This document shows positions 17,639 through 27,853 of a stretch of DNA of 64,000 nt, in pieces. Under the pieces are notes generated by a model that was not told where the DNA came from, ran no database searches, and saw only the letters and a list, made by a program, of their open reading frames with translations. The translations under genes were made by a program, and so were the position numbers. Within the stretch, counting starts at the first letter, position 1. The number at the start of each line of letters is the position of its first letter. Source of the stretch: Luteibacter mycovicinus (GTDB taxonomy: Bacteria; Pseudomonadota; Gammaproteobacteria; Xanthomonadales; Rhodanobacteraceae); contig NZ_JQNL01000001.1 in assembly GCF_000745235.1 (NCBI RefSeq), forward strand, positions 1,984,001-2,048,000, given 5' to 3'.

Positions 17639-19594
17639 GTGACGACGCCCTTGTCCAACAGCGCCTATACCCGATCGGAACATGTCCGCGCCCTCTGGCC
17701 ATGGCTGCCCCTGTGGGCCGCGATGGCGTTGCTCGCGATCTTTTCCCACGGTCCGATGCCGATGTTTTCCACGCGGACCCTCGCGGTCGCCTGGGAAATG
17801 TGGGCGCACGGTCACTGGCTGGTGCCGTACATCAACGGCGAGCCGTACAGTGAAAAGGTGCCGCTGCTGTTCTGGATGATCCACGCCGGGTGGGCCGTGT
17901 TCGGGGTCAACGATGTGTGGCCGCGCCTCCTCGAGGTCCTCTTCGGCGGCACGCAGCTCGTACTGGCCTCCGTTCTGGCCGGGCGCCTCTTTCCGGCGCG
18001 CCCGTGGGTGGCCAAGGCCACGCCGTGGCTGCTGATGGGCTTCGCCTACGCGTTTCTGTTCGGCCTGCAGATCATGTACGAGGTGCTCCTCGTCGTCTGG
18101 GTACTGGCCGCGCTGCTCACCCTGACCCCGACCGCCACGCGTGCGGAGCCCCGCTGGTGGCTGTTCGGCCTGTTCGTCGGCGCGGGCCTGCTGACCAAGG
18201 GGCCGGTGATGGCCCTGCACGTGCTGTTTCCCCTGCTCTTCGGCCCGCTGTGGAACGACTGGGCGCGGCAGAACAAGGCACGCTGGTACGGCTTCGGCGT
18301 GCTCGGCCTGCTGCTCGGCTTCGCGATCCTGCTGGCCTGGGCACTGCCGGCCGGGCAGGCCGGTGGCGAGGCTTACCGCCAGCGTCTGTTCTTCACCCAG
18401 ACCGCTGGCCGGGTGGTCGAAACGCATAACGCCGACCTGCAGAACCACGCCCGTCCCGCCTGGTACTACCTGGTTTTCCTGCCGGTCATCGTGTTCCCGC
18501 TCAGCGGCTGGCTGCGCGGGATCGTCGCGCTGCCGACGGCACTGTTCCGCAAACCATGGCGCGCCGGCACCGGTGGGGCGATCGCCTGTGCGGTCGTCGC
18601 CCTGGTGCTCCTGCTGATTTCCGCCGCGTTCGCGCATTTCCCGCCGCTGGCCGAGAAGCTGCTGCTGATCCTCGTGATCGCGCCGCTGTTTGTCGCGCTG
18701 ATGCGACAGCCGCTGGAGACGGGACTGCGTTTCCTGCTGGTCTGGCTGCTGCCGGCGCTGCTGGTCTTTTCACTGGTCACCGGCAAGCAGCTGTACTACC
18801 TGCTGCCCGAACTGGCCGGTGTCACGATGCTGGTGGCCGCGTCGGTGGCCGACCTGCGCGAGCGCCACAAGGCGCTGGCCACGAGCTATGCCCTGGGCAC
18901 CTGGCCGCTCTCGGTCGGCGCCTTCCTGCTCGCCATCGCCTTGTTCGCCATGCCGTCCGTGGTGCCTTCGCGCTTCCCGGACAACATGTGGCTGACCGGC
19001 ATGGCGCCGTATGCGCGCTTCTTCGGTGTGATCTTCATCGTGCTCGGTGCGCTGTTGCTGCTGCGCGGCCGCGGCGAAATGCGCCGGCTGGCCTTCGCCG
19101 GCCTGATCGGCACCGTGTCGCTCAATGCCCTGTTCACGCTGGGCCTCTGGTACCGCTACGACCTGGCGCCCGCCTCCCAGTTCCTGGCGCAGGCCGACGC
19201 GGCCGGGCGCCCCATCGGCAATCTGGGCGTCTCGTATAACGGCCAGTACCACTTCGCCGGCCGCCTCATGCACCCGATCGCACGCATCAACGTCGTGCCC
19301 GGTATGGCGGCGCCCATGGAAGACGACGAAGACGACGCCGTGCACGACGGTGACAGCCTCGACGACTTCGCGCGCCATCACGCCGACGGCGTCATCATCT
19401 CCTACGCCAAGCATCCGCCCGCGGAAGCCTTCCGCTACGCCCGGCTGATCCAGCCGTCGCGCACCGGATGGCTCATGATCTGGGATGCCGGCACGCTGGC
19501 CGCGCTGCAATCCGGACGGGCTCCGCCCGAGCCGAAACAGCCGACCCTGCTCTACCCGCAGGAGTATTGGCGCACGCGGACGGCAGTCCGGTGA
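17639..19594 (+). CDS. ArnT/PMT-like membrane glycosyltransferase (GT83/GT39 type)
   Basis: A 651-residue multispanning protein that should transfer a sugar from a lipid carrier on the periplasmic side. The first loop after helix 1 carries the family pattern W...G.WLVPYINGEPYSEKVPLLFWM, with FGVNDVWPRLLEVLFG after it. A dozen or so hydrophobic helices follow, and a soluble periplasmic C-terminal region covers about 520-651. GTG 17639 is used as start; TTG at 17651 is an alternative with a GGTGA nearby. It is 28 bp after the glycosyltransferase gene, and its stop overlaps the TPR gene start. Possible substrates are lipid A (as in ArnT) or an O-unit; this is not decidable from sequence. Confidence 0.85.
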   Translation: MTTPLSNSAYTRSEHVRALWPWLPLWAAMALLAIFSHGPMPMFSTRTLAVAWEMWAHGHWLVPYINGEPYSEKVPLLFWMIHAGWAVFGVNDVWPRLLEVLFGGTQLVLASVLAGRLFPARPWVAKATPWLLMGFAYAFLFGLQIMYEVLLVVWVLAALLTLTPTATRAEPRWWLFGLFVGAGLLTKGPVMALHVLFPLLFGPLWNDWARQNKARWYGFGVLGLLLGFAILLAWALPAGQAGGEAYRQRLFFTQTAGRVVETHNADLQNHARPAWYYLVFLPVIVFPLSGWLRGIVALPTALFRKPWRAGTGGAIACAVVALVLLLISAAFAHFPPLAEKLLLILVIAPLFVALMRQPLETGLRFLLVWLLPALLVFSLVTGKQLYYLLPELAGVTMLVAASVADLRERHKALATSYALGTWPLSVGAFLLAIALFAMPSVVPSRFPDNMWLTGMAPYARFFGVIFIVLGALLLLRGRGEMRRLAFAGLIGTVSLNALFTLGLWYRYDLAPASQFLAQADAAGRPIGNLGVSYNGQYHFAGRLMHPIARINVVPGMAAPMEDDEDDAVHDGDSLDDFARHHADGVIISYAKHPPAEAFRYARLIQPSRTGWLMIWDAGTLAALQSGRAPPEPKQPTLLYPQEYWRTRTAVR

Positions 19595-19914
19595 CCGATC
19601 CCCTCGTCGAGCGTCTGCGAGCTCAGGTGGGCGGCCCGAGGGACGGGGCGCTGCTGCGCTTCTCCATCGGTAACGCGCTTCTGGGCGACGGGATGTACGA
19701 CGAGGCCGCCACGTCGTTCCGCGAGGCGCTGGCGTTCGACCGGGACTACTCCGCGGCGTGGAAACTGCTCGGCAAGGCGCTGCTCGCGAAAGACGACGAG
19801 ACGGGCGCGGCCGACGCATGGCGCGAGGGGGTCGACGCGGCCACGCGTCGCGGCGACATTCAGGCCGGCAAGGAGATGACCGTTTTCCTCAACCGGCTGT
19901 CGCGGAAGAGCTGA
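19591..19914 (+). CDS. Small TPR-repeat protein
   Basis: A 107-residue protein starting with GTG in a GTGA overlap with the upstream membrane transferase. It has two tetratricopeptide-like units: LRFSIGNALLGDGMYDEAATS followed by AAWKLLGKALLAKDDETGAAD, and an Ala-rich third helix pair. There is no signal peptide. It probably acts as a cytosolic scaffold for the transferase operon, but no specific function is known. Its last 26 bp overlap the convergent acyltransferase gene. Confidence 0.8.
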   Translation: MTDPLVERLRAQVGGPRDGALLRFSIGNALLGDGMYDEAATSFREALAFDRDYSAAWKLLGKALLAKDDETGAADAWREGVDAATRRGDIQAGKEMTVFLNRLSRKS

Positions 19915-20794
19915 CCTTGTAGGGATCGGGGCGGTCGTGCGCCGTGAACCGCTTGTAGTGCCACTGGTACTGCGGAAAGGCACGTTCCACGCATTGCTCG
20001 ACGCCACGATTCAGTGCCGCACAGGCGACTTTCAGGTCCGTGCTGTCGATGCCTCCGGGCGCCGGCAGGATGTGGATTCGAAAGCCTTCGCCATCGGCCA
20101 GGCGCTCGGCGAAGCTGAAGAGCACCGTCGCGCCGGTGCGAGCCGCAAGACGCGGCAGCAGCACCATCGTCAGCGCATCCACGCCGAAGAAGGGCGCGAA
20201 CTCGCCCTCGCCTTCGCGCGGTTTCTGGTCGGGCAGGATGCCGACCGTGCCACCGGCACCGAGACGCTTGAACAGCGTGCGCACACCGGCGCCCTCGGCC
20301 CGCACCTGCTCCGGCGCCAGCTTGCCCCGCACCTTGCGCAACAAGGCCTCGATGGCCTGAATACGTGGCGGGCGATACAGAATGGCCATGGGCGTCTTGC
20401 TGCACAGCCAGTAATTGAGCAGCTCCCAGCAGCCGAGGTGTGGCGCGGCGATGATGGTGCCCTTGCCGGACGCGAGCGCCGCCTCGAACAGCTCGCCGCC
20501 GACCACTTCGCGGACCAGGCCGAGCGACTGGTCGGCGCCGGCGCCCCAGATCGCCGCTACCTCCGTGACCGACTTGCCGGACTCTTCCATGGTCTGGACG
20601 AGAAGCCGTTCGCGATCCCCTGCCGACAGCTCCGGCCGGGTCAGTCGCAGGTTGACCGCGCTGTAGCGGGCGCTGCGCGACTTCGAGCGCAGCGAACGGC
20701 GCCCGATCCACGCGCCTGCACGGTGAACGATCCGCAGGGACAGCAGGCTGACCAGACGGAGCAGGAGGTAGAGGAGATAGATATCCGGACGCAT
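19889..20794 (-). CDS. Lipid A biosynthesis-type acyltransferase (LpxL/HtrB family)
   Basis: A 301-residue inner-membrane protein with an N-terminal hydrophobic anchor ([19 protein letters not shown]). The catalytic HX4(D/E) motif is present as HLGCWE, preceded by GKGTIIAAP, and later blocks fit the family: [34 protein letters not shown] and the C-terminal YQWHYKRF. These enzymes add secondary acyl chains to lipid A. Length is typical (about 300). It converges on the TPR gene and overlaps it by 26 bp, and lies next to O-chain genes, which fits an envelope-LPS block. Confidence 0.9.
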   Translation of the reverse strand: MRPDIYLLYLLLRLVSLLSLRIVHRAGAWIGRRSLRSKSRSARYSAVNLRLTRPELSAGDRERLLVQTMEESGKSVTEVAAIWGAGADQSLGLVREVVGGELFEAALASGKGTIIAAPHLGCWELLNYWLCSKTPMAILYRPPRIQAIEALLRKVRGKLAPEQVRAEGAGVRTLFKRLGAGGTVGILPDQKPREGEGEFAPFFGVDALTMVLLPRLAARTGATVLFSFAERLADGEGFRIHILPAPGGIDSTDLKVACAALNRGVEQCVERAFPQYQWHYKRFTAHDRPDPYKVSSSATAG

Positions 20795-20894
20795 CCGGAG
20801 AAGTGTAAGGCAAGGCGGCCCGGGCCGACTCCGCCGCTGTAAAGCCTCGCGCGCACGCTTTAAGCTTGGCGCCCCCTGGCCGTTAAATCCCTAC

Positions 20895-21335
20895 ATGATT
20901 GCATTGATTCAGCGTGTCGAATCCGCGCGCGTCGACGTCGACGGGCAGACGGTGGGCGCCATCGGCGCCGGCCTGCTTGTTCTCGTCGCGGTGGAGCCGG
21001 GCGACGGCGAGGCCCAGTGCACCCGGATGCTCGAGCGGCTGCTTGGCTACCGTGTGTTCTCCGATGCCGAGGGCAAGATGAACCTGGCGCTGTCGGACAC
21101 CGGCGGCGGACTGCTGCTCGTCAGCCAGTTCACCCTGGCGGCCGATACCCGGAAGGGCATGCGCCCCAGCTTCACCACCGCGGCGCCGCCGGAAGAAGGC
21201 CGGCGCTGGTTCGACCGGCTGGTCGATCTGGCCCGGGTGGCCCACCCGGGGGTGGAAACCGGACGCTTCGGTGCCCATATGAAGGTTCACCTGATCAACG
21301 ATGGCCCGGTCACCTTCCGTCTGGAGGTGCGCTGA
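20895..21335 (+). CDS. dtd: D-aminoacyl-tRNA deacylase
   Basis: A 146-residue homodimeric enzyme that hydrolyses D-aminoacyl-tRNAs and glycyl-tRNA(Ala). The protein starts [17 protein letters not shown] and has the conserved motif [17 protein letters not shown] with the catalytic threonine. The C-terminal [10 protein letters not shown] carries the Gly-Pro of the cross-subunit motif. Length and all blocks match the family. Its own promoter should lie in the 100 bp after the divergent acyltransferase start. Confidence 0.97.
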   Translation: MIALIQRVESARVDVDGQTVGAIGAGLLVLVAVEPGDGEAQCTRMLERLLGYRVFSDAEGKMNLALSDTGGGLLLVSQFTLAADTRKGMRPSFTTAAPPEEGRRWFDRLVDLARVAHPGVETGRFGAHMKVHLINDGPVTFRLEVR

Positions 21336-21456
21336 GGCGTCAGTGCGCGGGGCTTCGTCCCCGTCTCCCTCCTTATCGTGGCGCGATCGCCCGGCCTCCA
21401 GCGGCCATCTGGCGCGATTCTTGCGTGATCCCGATGAGTCCGATCCACTTGAAAAC

Positions 21457-21485
21457 TGGTCAAAAAATCATCAAATGACTATACT
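21457..21485 (+). promoter_or_regulatory. Putative sigma70 promoter of rpoD
   Basis: TGGTCA at 21457-21462 and TATACT at 21480-21485 are separated by 17 bp, a fair -35 and a good -10 match. They sit 30 bp before the rpoD start, in a stretch noticeably more AT-rich than its surroundings. TTGAAA at 21449-21454 is a better -35 hexamer but is spaced 25 bp from the -10. Prediction by eye only. Confidence 0.5.
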
Positions 21486-21515
21486 GATCGGTTCCTGTAA
21501 CCCGCGGCGGTCGGC

Positions 21516-23381
<1,866 letters not shown>

Positions 23382-23402
23382 TATCGGGTCACCGGTCGAT
23401 GC

Positions 23403-23432
23403 GAAAACGCCCGCTTACGCGGGCGTTTTCTT
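23403..23432 (+). terminator. Rho-independent terminator of rpoD
   Basis: A perfect 12-bp stem (GAAAACGCCCGC / GCGGGCGTTTTC) with a TTAC loop lies 22 bp after the rpoD stop. The 3' arm ends in TTTTCTT. The A-rich 5' arm means it could also work in the other direction. Confidence 0.92.
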
Positions 23433-23456
23433 ATGTCTTGCCAGGAACCTGCTCTG

Positions 23457-23479
23457 GTAGGAGCCAGCCCCGCTGGCGA
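23457..23479 (+). repeat. REP-like palindromic repeat, copy 1
   Basis: A 23-bp unit starting GTAGGAGCCAGC, with the inner palindrome CCAGC-CCC-GCTGG and ending GCGA. The same unit occurs inverted at 62707-62729 with a single base difference. Size, intergenic placement after a terminator and the GTAGGAGC head match REP elements of pseudomonads and xanthomonads. The following bases (23480-23630) hold a degraded reading frame on the minus strand. Confidence 0.75.
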
Positions 23480-23491
23480 TTGGGAAACCCC

Positions 23492-23617
23492 TCACCCTTC
23501 ACCCCTCCCCTCCGCCCGCTCCCGAGTCACCACCCCCGCGCGCAACCCCATCGGCCGAAGCAACTTCGCCACCGTATCCAGCGTCGGACTTTGCTGTCTA
23601 ATGGCGACATACCCAAC
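23492..23617 (-). pseudogene. Remnant of an XRE-type antitoxin C-terminus
   Basis: The minus strand encodes VAIRQQSPTLDTVAKLLRPM followed by GLRAGVVTRE. This is the second half of a Cro/C1-type helix-turn-helix as found in HigA-like antitoxins, in which a short 'PTLDTL.KLL..LGL' block ends the HTH. No N-terminal half or partner toxin gene is nearby, and the region upstream is occupied by the plus-strand secreted protein gene. It is probably a decayed antitoxin tail; the evidence is one motif only. Confidence 0.4.
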
Positions 23618-23637
23618 TGGGCTTAAGGAAATTGCAT

Positions 23638-24183
23638 ATGTCGTATTACCGCCCCGCTTCGATGATCGCTTGCGCCCTGATGGCGACGCTCTCGGCAGAG
23701 GCTTATTCAGCGCCTCCGCAAACTGCACCAGCGGCCGCTACCCCCTCGTCCCAGAGCCCCATCGCCAAGGACCTGAAGAGCCTGCCCCTCGCGGACCAGA
23801 AGCGGTTCGCCGCCGGTCGCTTCCTTGGCTTCTACACGCTCAACGGGCGCACCACGGGCGACGTATGCCGTGCGGAGGGCGTCGACCTCTCCGCCTACGT
23901 GCAGGCGTTCCAGCGCAAGCACGACGCCGAGTACGAGCGGGCCGACAAGATCATGGTGGCATCGGGCTTCTCCACAGCCGAGATGGCAGCCGCGACCGAT
24001 GCCAACCGTGGCCGGCTCGAGGAGAAGGTTCGCCAGTCGATGCAGGACCTCGCCGGCGCGCTACACAAGACCACGGTGGCCGAGGCCTGCGCCTATATCG
24101 CGGCCCACGTGAGCGACGCCGTGGCGGGACAGTCGTTCGCCCAGCAAAACCCCGAGATCGAAGCGGTCCTGATGTCGAACTGA
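23638..24183 (+). CDS. Small secreted alpha-helical protein, unknown function
   Basis: A 181-residue protein. The ATG at 23638 follows AAGGAA by 7 nt. A signal peptide covers about residues 1-25 (SMIACALMATLSAEAYSA), then a Pro/Ala/Ser linker (about 26-42). The mature part is helical and charged, with two cysteines (about 82 and 146) that could form a disulfide, and the segment FLGFYTLNGRTTGDVCRAEG. It resembles no family I can name. It stands alone between the rpoD terminator region and a tRNA gene. It is probably periplasmic. Confidence 0.75.
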   Translation: MSYYRPASMIACALMATLSAEAYSAPPQTAPAAATPSSQSPIAKDLKSLPLADQKRFAAGRFLGFYTLNGRTTGDVCRAEGVDLSAYVQAFQRKHDAEYERADKIMVASGFSTAEMAAATDANRGRLEEKVRQSMQDLAGALHKTTVAEACAYIAAHVSDAVAGQSFAQQNPEIEAVLMSN

Positions 24184-24247
24184 CAAGGGCTGTAGGCGAA
24201 TGGGCATTTCGGTGCCCTGCGCCAACCGTTACACTTCGCAGCCGTGC

Positions 24248-24323
<76 letters not shown>

Positions 24324-24586
24324 TTTGATTCAGCTGCACATGGCTGATTCGCCCGGTCGAGGCGCCTCTCGCGGTGCCATCGCCTCGGACTGACGCCGTC
24401 CGCTACCTTCGCACCAGGCGCATCGCTCGAAGCCCCGCTTGCCGGCGAACGGTTCACGGACGAGTACCGCCGAAGGCAATGGCCGCCACGCTACTTCGGT
24501 CTGGTAGATAAGAGTCCCTTGGCGGATCGGATGCTGGACCGGCGACGTATGGAGATCGCCATGCGTACGAAGGCGACGGACTGCTG

Positions 24587-24832
24587 TCAGGAGTTGACCT
24601 GTCGGTCGCGATCCCTCCTTGCGCGGAAATCCGCCAAAGGCAAGCCGCTCTGTCCGATATCTTCGATTTCGTGTTCCTGAAAGAGAACGATCGTGTCGTC
24701 ATGGGGCTTGCCCATGACGCCGAACAGCAGGTCGGCAATGCCTTTGTAAACGGCCGACTTCTGCTCCTGAGTGGTTTTTTCTGCGCCAGGACGTGTGCCC
24801 TCACGGGTCACGAGAATGTTCACGATCGGCAT
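24587..24832 (-). CDS. 4-oxalocrotonate tautomerase family protein
   Basis: An 81-residue protein. The ATG at 24832 is chosen because it puts proline at position 2 (MPIVNILVTREG), the catalytic Pro-1 of the tautomerase superfamily after Met removal. The central KSAVYKGIADLLFGVMGKPH and the C-terminal beta segment TIVLFQEHEIEDIG fit the family. It keto-enolises small 2-oxo acids in aromatic degradation or acts as a promiscuous tautomerase. It lies 47 bp downstream of an SDR gene on the same strand and is probably co-transcribed with it. Confidence 0.88.
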   Translation of the reverse strand: MPIVNILVTREGTRPGAEKTTQEQKSAVYKGIADLLFGVMGKPHDDTIVLFQEHEIEDIGQSGLPLADFRARRDRDRQVNS

Positions 24833-24879
24833 AACGACTCTCCCGAATAAAGGGGACGCCAAACGCCCCCATGGTTTGC

Positions 24880-25590
24880 TCAGCGACCGGCGATCAGGCC
24901 GCCGTCGACATGAAGGATTTCGCCTGTCGAGAAGGCGGCGTCTTCGAGGTAAAGCACCGCGCGGACGATGTCTTCGACTTCGCCCAGCTTGTTCATCGGG
25001 TGGAATGCGGCCAGCTCATCGACAAGCTTCGGATCGTGCATGGGTGTACGGATGACTCCGGGCGCCACGGCGTTCACCCGAATGCCGCGCGTCGCGTACT
25101 CGATAGCGAGGCTCTTCGTGGCGGAGTTCATTCCGCCTTTGGTAAGCATGGCGATGAAGGCGGGCCCCCGGGAGCTGGCGAATTCGGCCGTTGACGCCGT
25201 GATCTGTACCAGATGGCCGCTGCCCTGTTTCAGCATCACGGGGACGACCTGCTGGGTAGTGAAGAAAAACCCGTCGAGATTGGTCTTCAGCTTCAGCCGA
25301 TAATCTTCTTCGGTGTAATCGACGAACGGCTTACCGATGAAGATCCCGGCGTTGTTCACGAGGGTGTCGATGCGACCGAACGTGTCCACCGCAGCGGCAA
25401 CGAGGCGCCTTGCGGTCTCCGGATCGCCGATGTCACCCGCCACGGTGAGAAGGTCCGGATCGGTCGAGGGCTTGATGGAGCGGGACGTGGCCACCACGGC
25501 GTAACCGCGTGCTCGAAATCCTCTGACGATGCCTTCGCCGATACCCTGCGACGCGCCGGTGACGATGGCTACTTTCTTGGTGTTTGACAT
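24880..25590 (-). CDS. Short-chain dehydrogenase/reductase family protein, catalytic Tyr replaced
   Basis: A 236-residue Rossmann-fold protein. The NAD(P)-binding motif is TGASQGIGEG, the structural NNAG is present (LVNNAGIF), and the catalytic Ser fits ITASTAEF. The YxxxK active site is altered: the lysine is in MLTKGGMNSATKSLAIEYA, but the residue four before it is Ala, not Tyr. The C-terminal part (RVNAVAPGVIRTPM, ILHVDGG) is normal. It is therefore either a variant subfamily with a changed mechanism or a non-catalytic member. It is transcribed divergently from the LysR gene at 25670, which probably regulates it, and is followed by a tautomerase gene. Confidence 0.9.
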   Translation of the reverse strand: MSNTKKVAIVTGASQGIGEGIVRGFRARGYAVVATSRSIKPSTDPDLLTVAGDIGDPETARRLVAAAVDTFGRIDTLVNNAGIFIGKPFVDYTEEDYRLKLKTNLDGFFFTTQQVVPVMLKQGSGHLVQITASTAEFASSRGPAFIAMLTKGGMNSATKSLAIEYATRGIRVNAVAPGVIRTPMHDPKLVDELAAFHPMNKLGEVEDIVRAVLYLEDAAFSTGEILHVDGGLIAGR

Positions 25591-25669
25591 GGCTGTGGTC
25601 CGTTCTGCTTGCGGGATGGGCAGAACTTAAGGCACTGTCGCTCCTTCGAAAATTAGCTATCTTCGATCA

Positions 25670-26554
25670 ATGACTGAGCAAAAACGCACAGACCTGGATT
25701 GGCAGGATGTCCGGGTCTTCGTGGCCCTGGCGCGGCAGGGCAGTCTCTCCGCAACGGCTCGGATGCTTTCGGTCAATCACGCGACCGTTGCGCGCAGGGT
25801 GCAGTCGCTGGAACAGGCGTTGGGCGAAAAGCTCGTCGAGCGGCGACCGGAAGGCTACGTGCTTACGACGGCTGGGACGCAGGCGCTTATGGCGGCCAGC
25901 GACATGGAGCAGGCAGCGCAAACCCTCAGGCGAGGCGTGGCCGACGGGTCGCCGAGCGGGCTGGTCCGGATCAGCTCGTCACCAGGCTTGTCAGCCGGCT
26001 TTCTCGCCTCGCGCCTTGCCCCTTTGGCGTTGCGATATCCACAGCTCGATATCGATCTTGCCCATACCCTGCGGTCAGTCAGCCTTGAACGGCACGAGGC
26101 GGATATCGCCATCCGGGTCGACAAACCCAAGGACGGTGACATCGTTGCGCGCCCGCTAACCACCATGGGTTACGCGTTCTATGGGACCGAAGAGACATGT
26201 CGCTCGGTCGAAGCCGGCGGCGAGCCGGTGTTGATTGGCTTCAACGAAGCGGACGGGTATATCACTCAGGCCGTATGGATGTCGCAGCGCTTCCCCCGGG
26301 CGCGGGTGGCGTTCCGCGCGAAAGACCAGTTCCTGCAATCGATCGCTGCACAGGCGGGCGTGGGCCTGGCGCTCATCCCGCACTACATCGGCCGCAGTAC
26401 ACCCCTGCTCCGTATCTGCGATCTCGGATCGGTACCGGCTGCCAGGGACGTGTATCTTCTGACCCGAAGCCGCGACCGCAAGGACGCGTCGATTCGAGTC
26501 ATCGCCGACGAGATCGTCAGCATGTTCAAGCAGGCGCGCGATCTTTTTCGATAA
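25670..26554 (+). CDS. LysR-family transcriptional regulator
   Basis: A 294-residue regulator. The N-terminal winged HTH (about 8-66) starts LDWQDVRVFVALARQGSLSA and contains RMLSVNHATVARRVQSLE. The C-terminal effector-binding domain (about 95-290) has the two-lobed periplasmic-binding-like pattern (VRISSSPGLSAGF, DIAIRVDKPKDGDIVAR). The 79 bp between it and the divergent SDR gene is the expected operator region, a classic LysR arrangement. The effector is unknown. Confidence 0.93.
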   Translation: MTEQKRTDLDWQDVRVFVALARQGSLSATARMLSVNHATVARRVQSLEQALGEKLVERRPEGYVLTTAGTQALMAASDMEQAAQTLRRGVADGSPSGLVRISSSPGLSAGFLASRLAPLALRYPQLDIDLAHTLRSVSLERHEADIAIRVDKPKDGDIVARPLTTMGYAFYGTEETCRSVEAGGEPVLIGFNEADGYITQAVWMSQRFPRARVAFRAKDQFLQSIAAQAGVGLALIPHYIGRSTPLLRICDLGSVPAARDVYLLTRSRDRKDASIRVIADEIVSMFKQARDLFR

Positions 26555-26603
26555 GTGAAGATTCTAATCGACTGCGCTCGTGGCCACATGTCAGGCTTAA
26601 GTA

Positions 26604-26963
26604 TGTCGTCCCCCCGTTAATTAGCACCAACCATAACCAGGGGCAGCCGGATCGTTTTGTTGCCTGAATTCGGCGGACGTCAGCCCGCCACGACTGTCGT
26701 GTGGGATCTCGCGTTTGTAGTCAGCTAGCCATAGCTGTCCCTGCTCTCGCACTTCCGTCAGGTTCCGAAAGACGCGCATATCCGTTGCGCCCCGCCGAAG
26801 GCTGCCGTTGAAACGCTCGATGAAGCCGTTCTGCATCGGTCTACCGGGCTCGATGACATCCAGGAAGATCCCTTAGATCCTTTGGCGGCGAGCGTAGTTG
26901 TTCACCTCTGCTCCGAAGGCTTCCGAGCGACCCGGACTGCGGTCACCTGCGCGCGATGGCGTC
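26604..26963 (-). mobile_element. IS3-family element, right-end half (transposase OrfB C-terminus, inactive)
   Basis: The minus strand encodes the last third of an IS3-type OrfB: a DRSPGRSEAF block in place of the usual DNGPEF, then VNNYARRQRI, a stop codon, FLDVIEPGRPMQNGFIERFN, VFRNLTEVREQGQLW and a degenerate 'RPH.SLGGLTP.EF' end. It is inactive: the catalytic Glu block is changed and a stop interrupts the frame near 26875. TGTCGTCCCCCCG at 26604-26616 matches 11 of 13 bases with TGTCGACCCACCG at 27853-27865, suggesting the two inverted ends of one element type. Confidence 0.8.
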
Positions 26964-27046
26964 ACCGGTTTGGCAAATCGGCCTTCCAACCGCTAAGGTC
27001 ACGTATAACAACAAGCCTAAGAGTTGCGAATCCTGACTGTGGCATT

Positions 27047-27655
27047 TCACTCAGCTCGGCGGATCAACTCAATCTGCCGGTAATTCAGCTCAAGGACGCG
27101 CCGCCGAAGCTGAGAGGCAAGAGGCTCCGACTGCGCGCTCGACGCCGCAAGGAAGAAAAGATCGTCTTGCATGCGATTCAACTCGAGCGATAGCAGCGAA
27201 GTGGGCCCCTGAACTAAACGATGATCGTCACCCACGCCATCCTCATCCAACAACCTCTGGGTTGCCAAGTCGAGCGTATCAAGCTGGACCTGCGTCGCCG
27301 CCACGATCGACCTAATGTCTTTCGCGTGAATGAAGTCGAGCAAGCTACAGCAAATGTCCACAGCATCGAGCGCCGCCGAGGTATAGAACGAATCATAATC
27401 CTCCGAATCCGGCATGACCTTCTCACACTCATTACTGGTCAGGAAGGCCGGCTCACCCCACCGGCCATCCTCCATGGTCTTCCAGCATGCCGCCAATGAA
27501 GCCATCACTTCGCCCATGCCAGCATGATTCGTCTCCGCCTGGAACGCGTAGAACATGGGTAACGCACGCTCCAGCAGACAGATCCCGAAGCCAAGTCGCT
27601 CCAGATCGCTAAGCTCGATCAATTTCTCTTCAAACTGCGCAATATCGTAGTCCAT
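27047..27655 (-). CDS. DUF416 family protein, probable immunity protein of a displaced toxin tip
   Basis: A 202-residue protein starting at ATG 27655, with GGAAG just upstream. The N-terminal half has KLIELSDLERLGFGICLLER followed by ALPMFYAFQAE, the DUF416 (YjaG-like) signature, and the rest is helical with many acidic residues (DSEDYDSFYTSAALDAVDIC). DUF416 proteins occur both as stand-alone genes and as immunity partners behind Rhs and other polymorphic toxins. Here it directly follows, 22 bp away, a toxin-tip fragment with a deaminase-like signature, so the immunity role is a reasonable inference. Base composition is lower in GC than the core genes. Confidence 0.75.
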   Translation of the reverse strand: MDYDIAQFEEKLIELSDLERLGFGICLLERALPMFYAFQAETNHAGMGEVMASLAACWKTMEDGRWGEPAFLTSNECEKVMPDSEDYDSFYTSAALDAVDICCSLLDFIHAKDIRSIVAATQVQLDTLDLATQRLLDEDGVGDDHRLVQGPTSLLSLELNRMQDDLFFLAASSAQSEPLASQLRRRVLELNYRQIELIRRAE

Positions 27656-27677
27656 CACACTTCCAAGGCGGGTTTCA

Positions 27678-27853
27678 TTATTTAAGGGGTGACAGCGTAT
27701 CGATGCCCTCACGATCTAGAGTTTGCACGCATGATGGGCAAATAGGGCGGCTGGCAGCGGTACCCGTTGGAGTCAGTCCCATTTCCCTTGCCGCGTTCAC
27801 GCCATTGACTTCAGCATGCATCCTCGGAACGCTTTTTCCGTAAACCTGCCCCT
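27678..27853 (-). pseudogene. C-terminal fragment of a deaminase-like polymorphic toxin
   Basis: About 58 codons survive on the minus strand, ending at the stop near 27678. They contain RMHAEVNGVNAAREMG, then about 10 residues later RPICPSCVQTLDREGID. HAE plus PxCxxC with this spacing is the zinc-site signature of the cytidine deaminase-like fold used by bacterial nucleic-acid deaminase toxins. The 5' part is lost: the IS3-type left end starts exactly where the tip sequence stops (27853). A DUF416 gene follows as the likely immunity gene. The deaminase assignment rests on the motif only. Confidence 0.55.

Noticed and set aside
17633..18637. Minus-strand frame of 334 codons
   Set aside because: It is opposite the ArnT-like gene and is almost all Arg, Gly, Gln, Glu and Pro; no motif.
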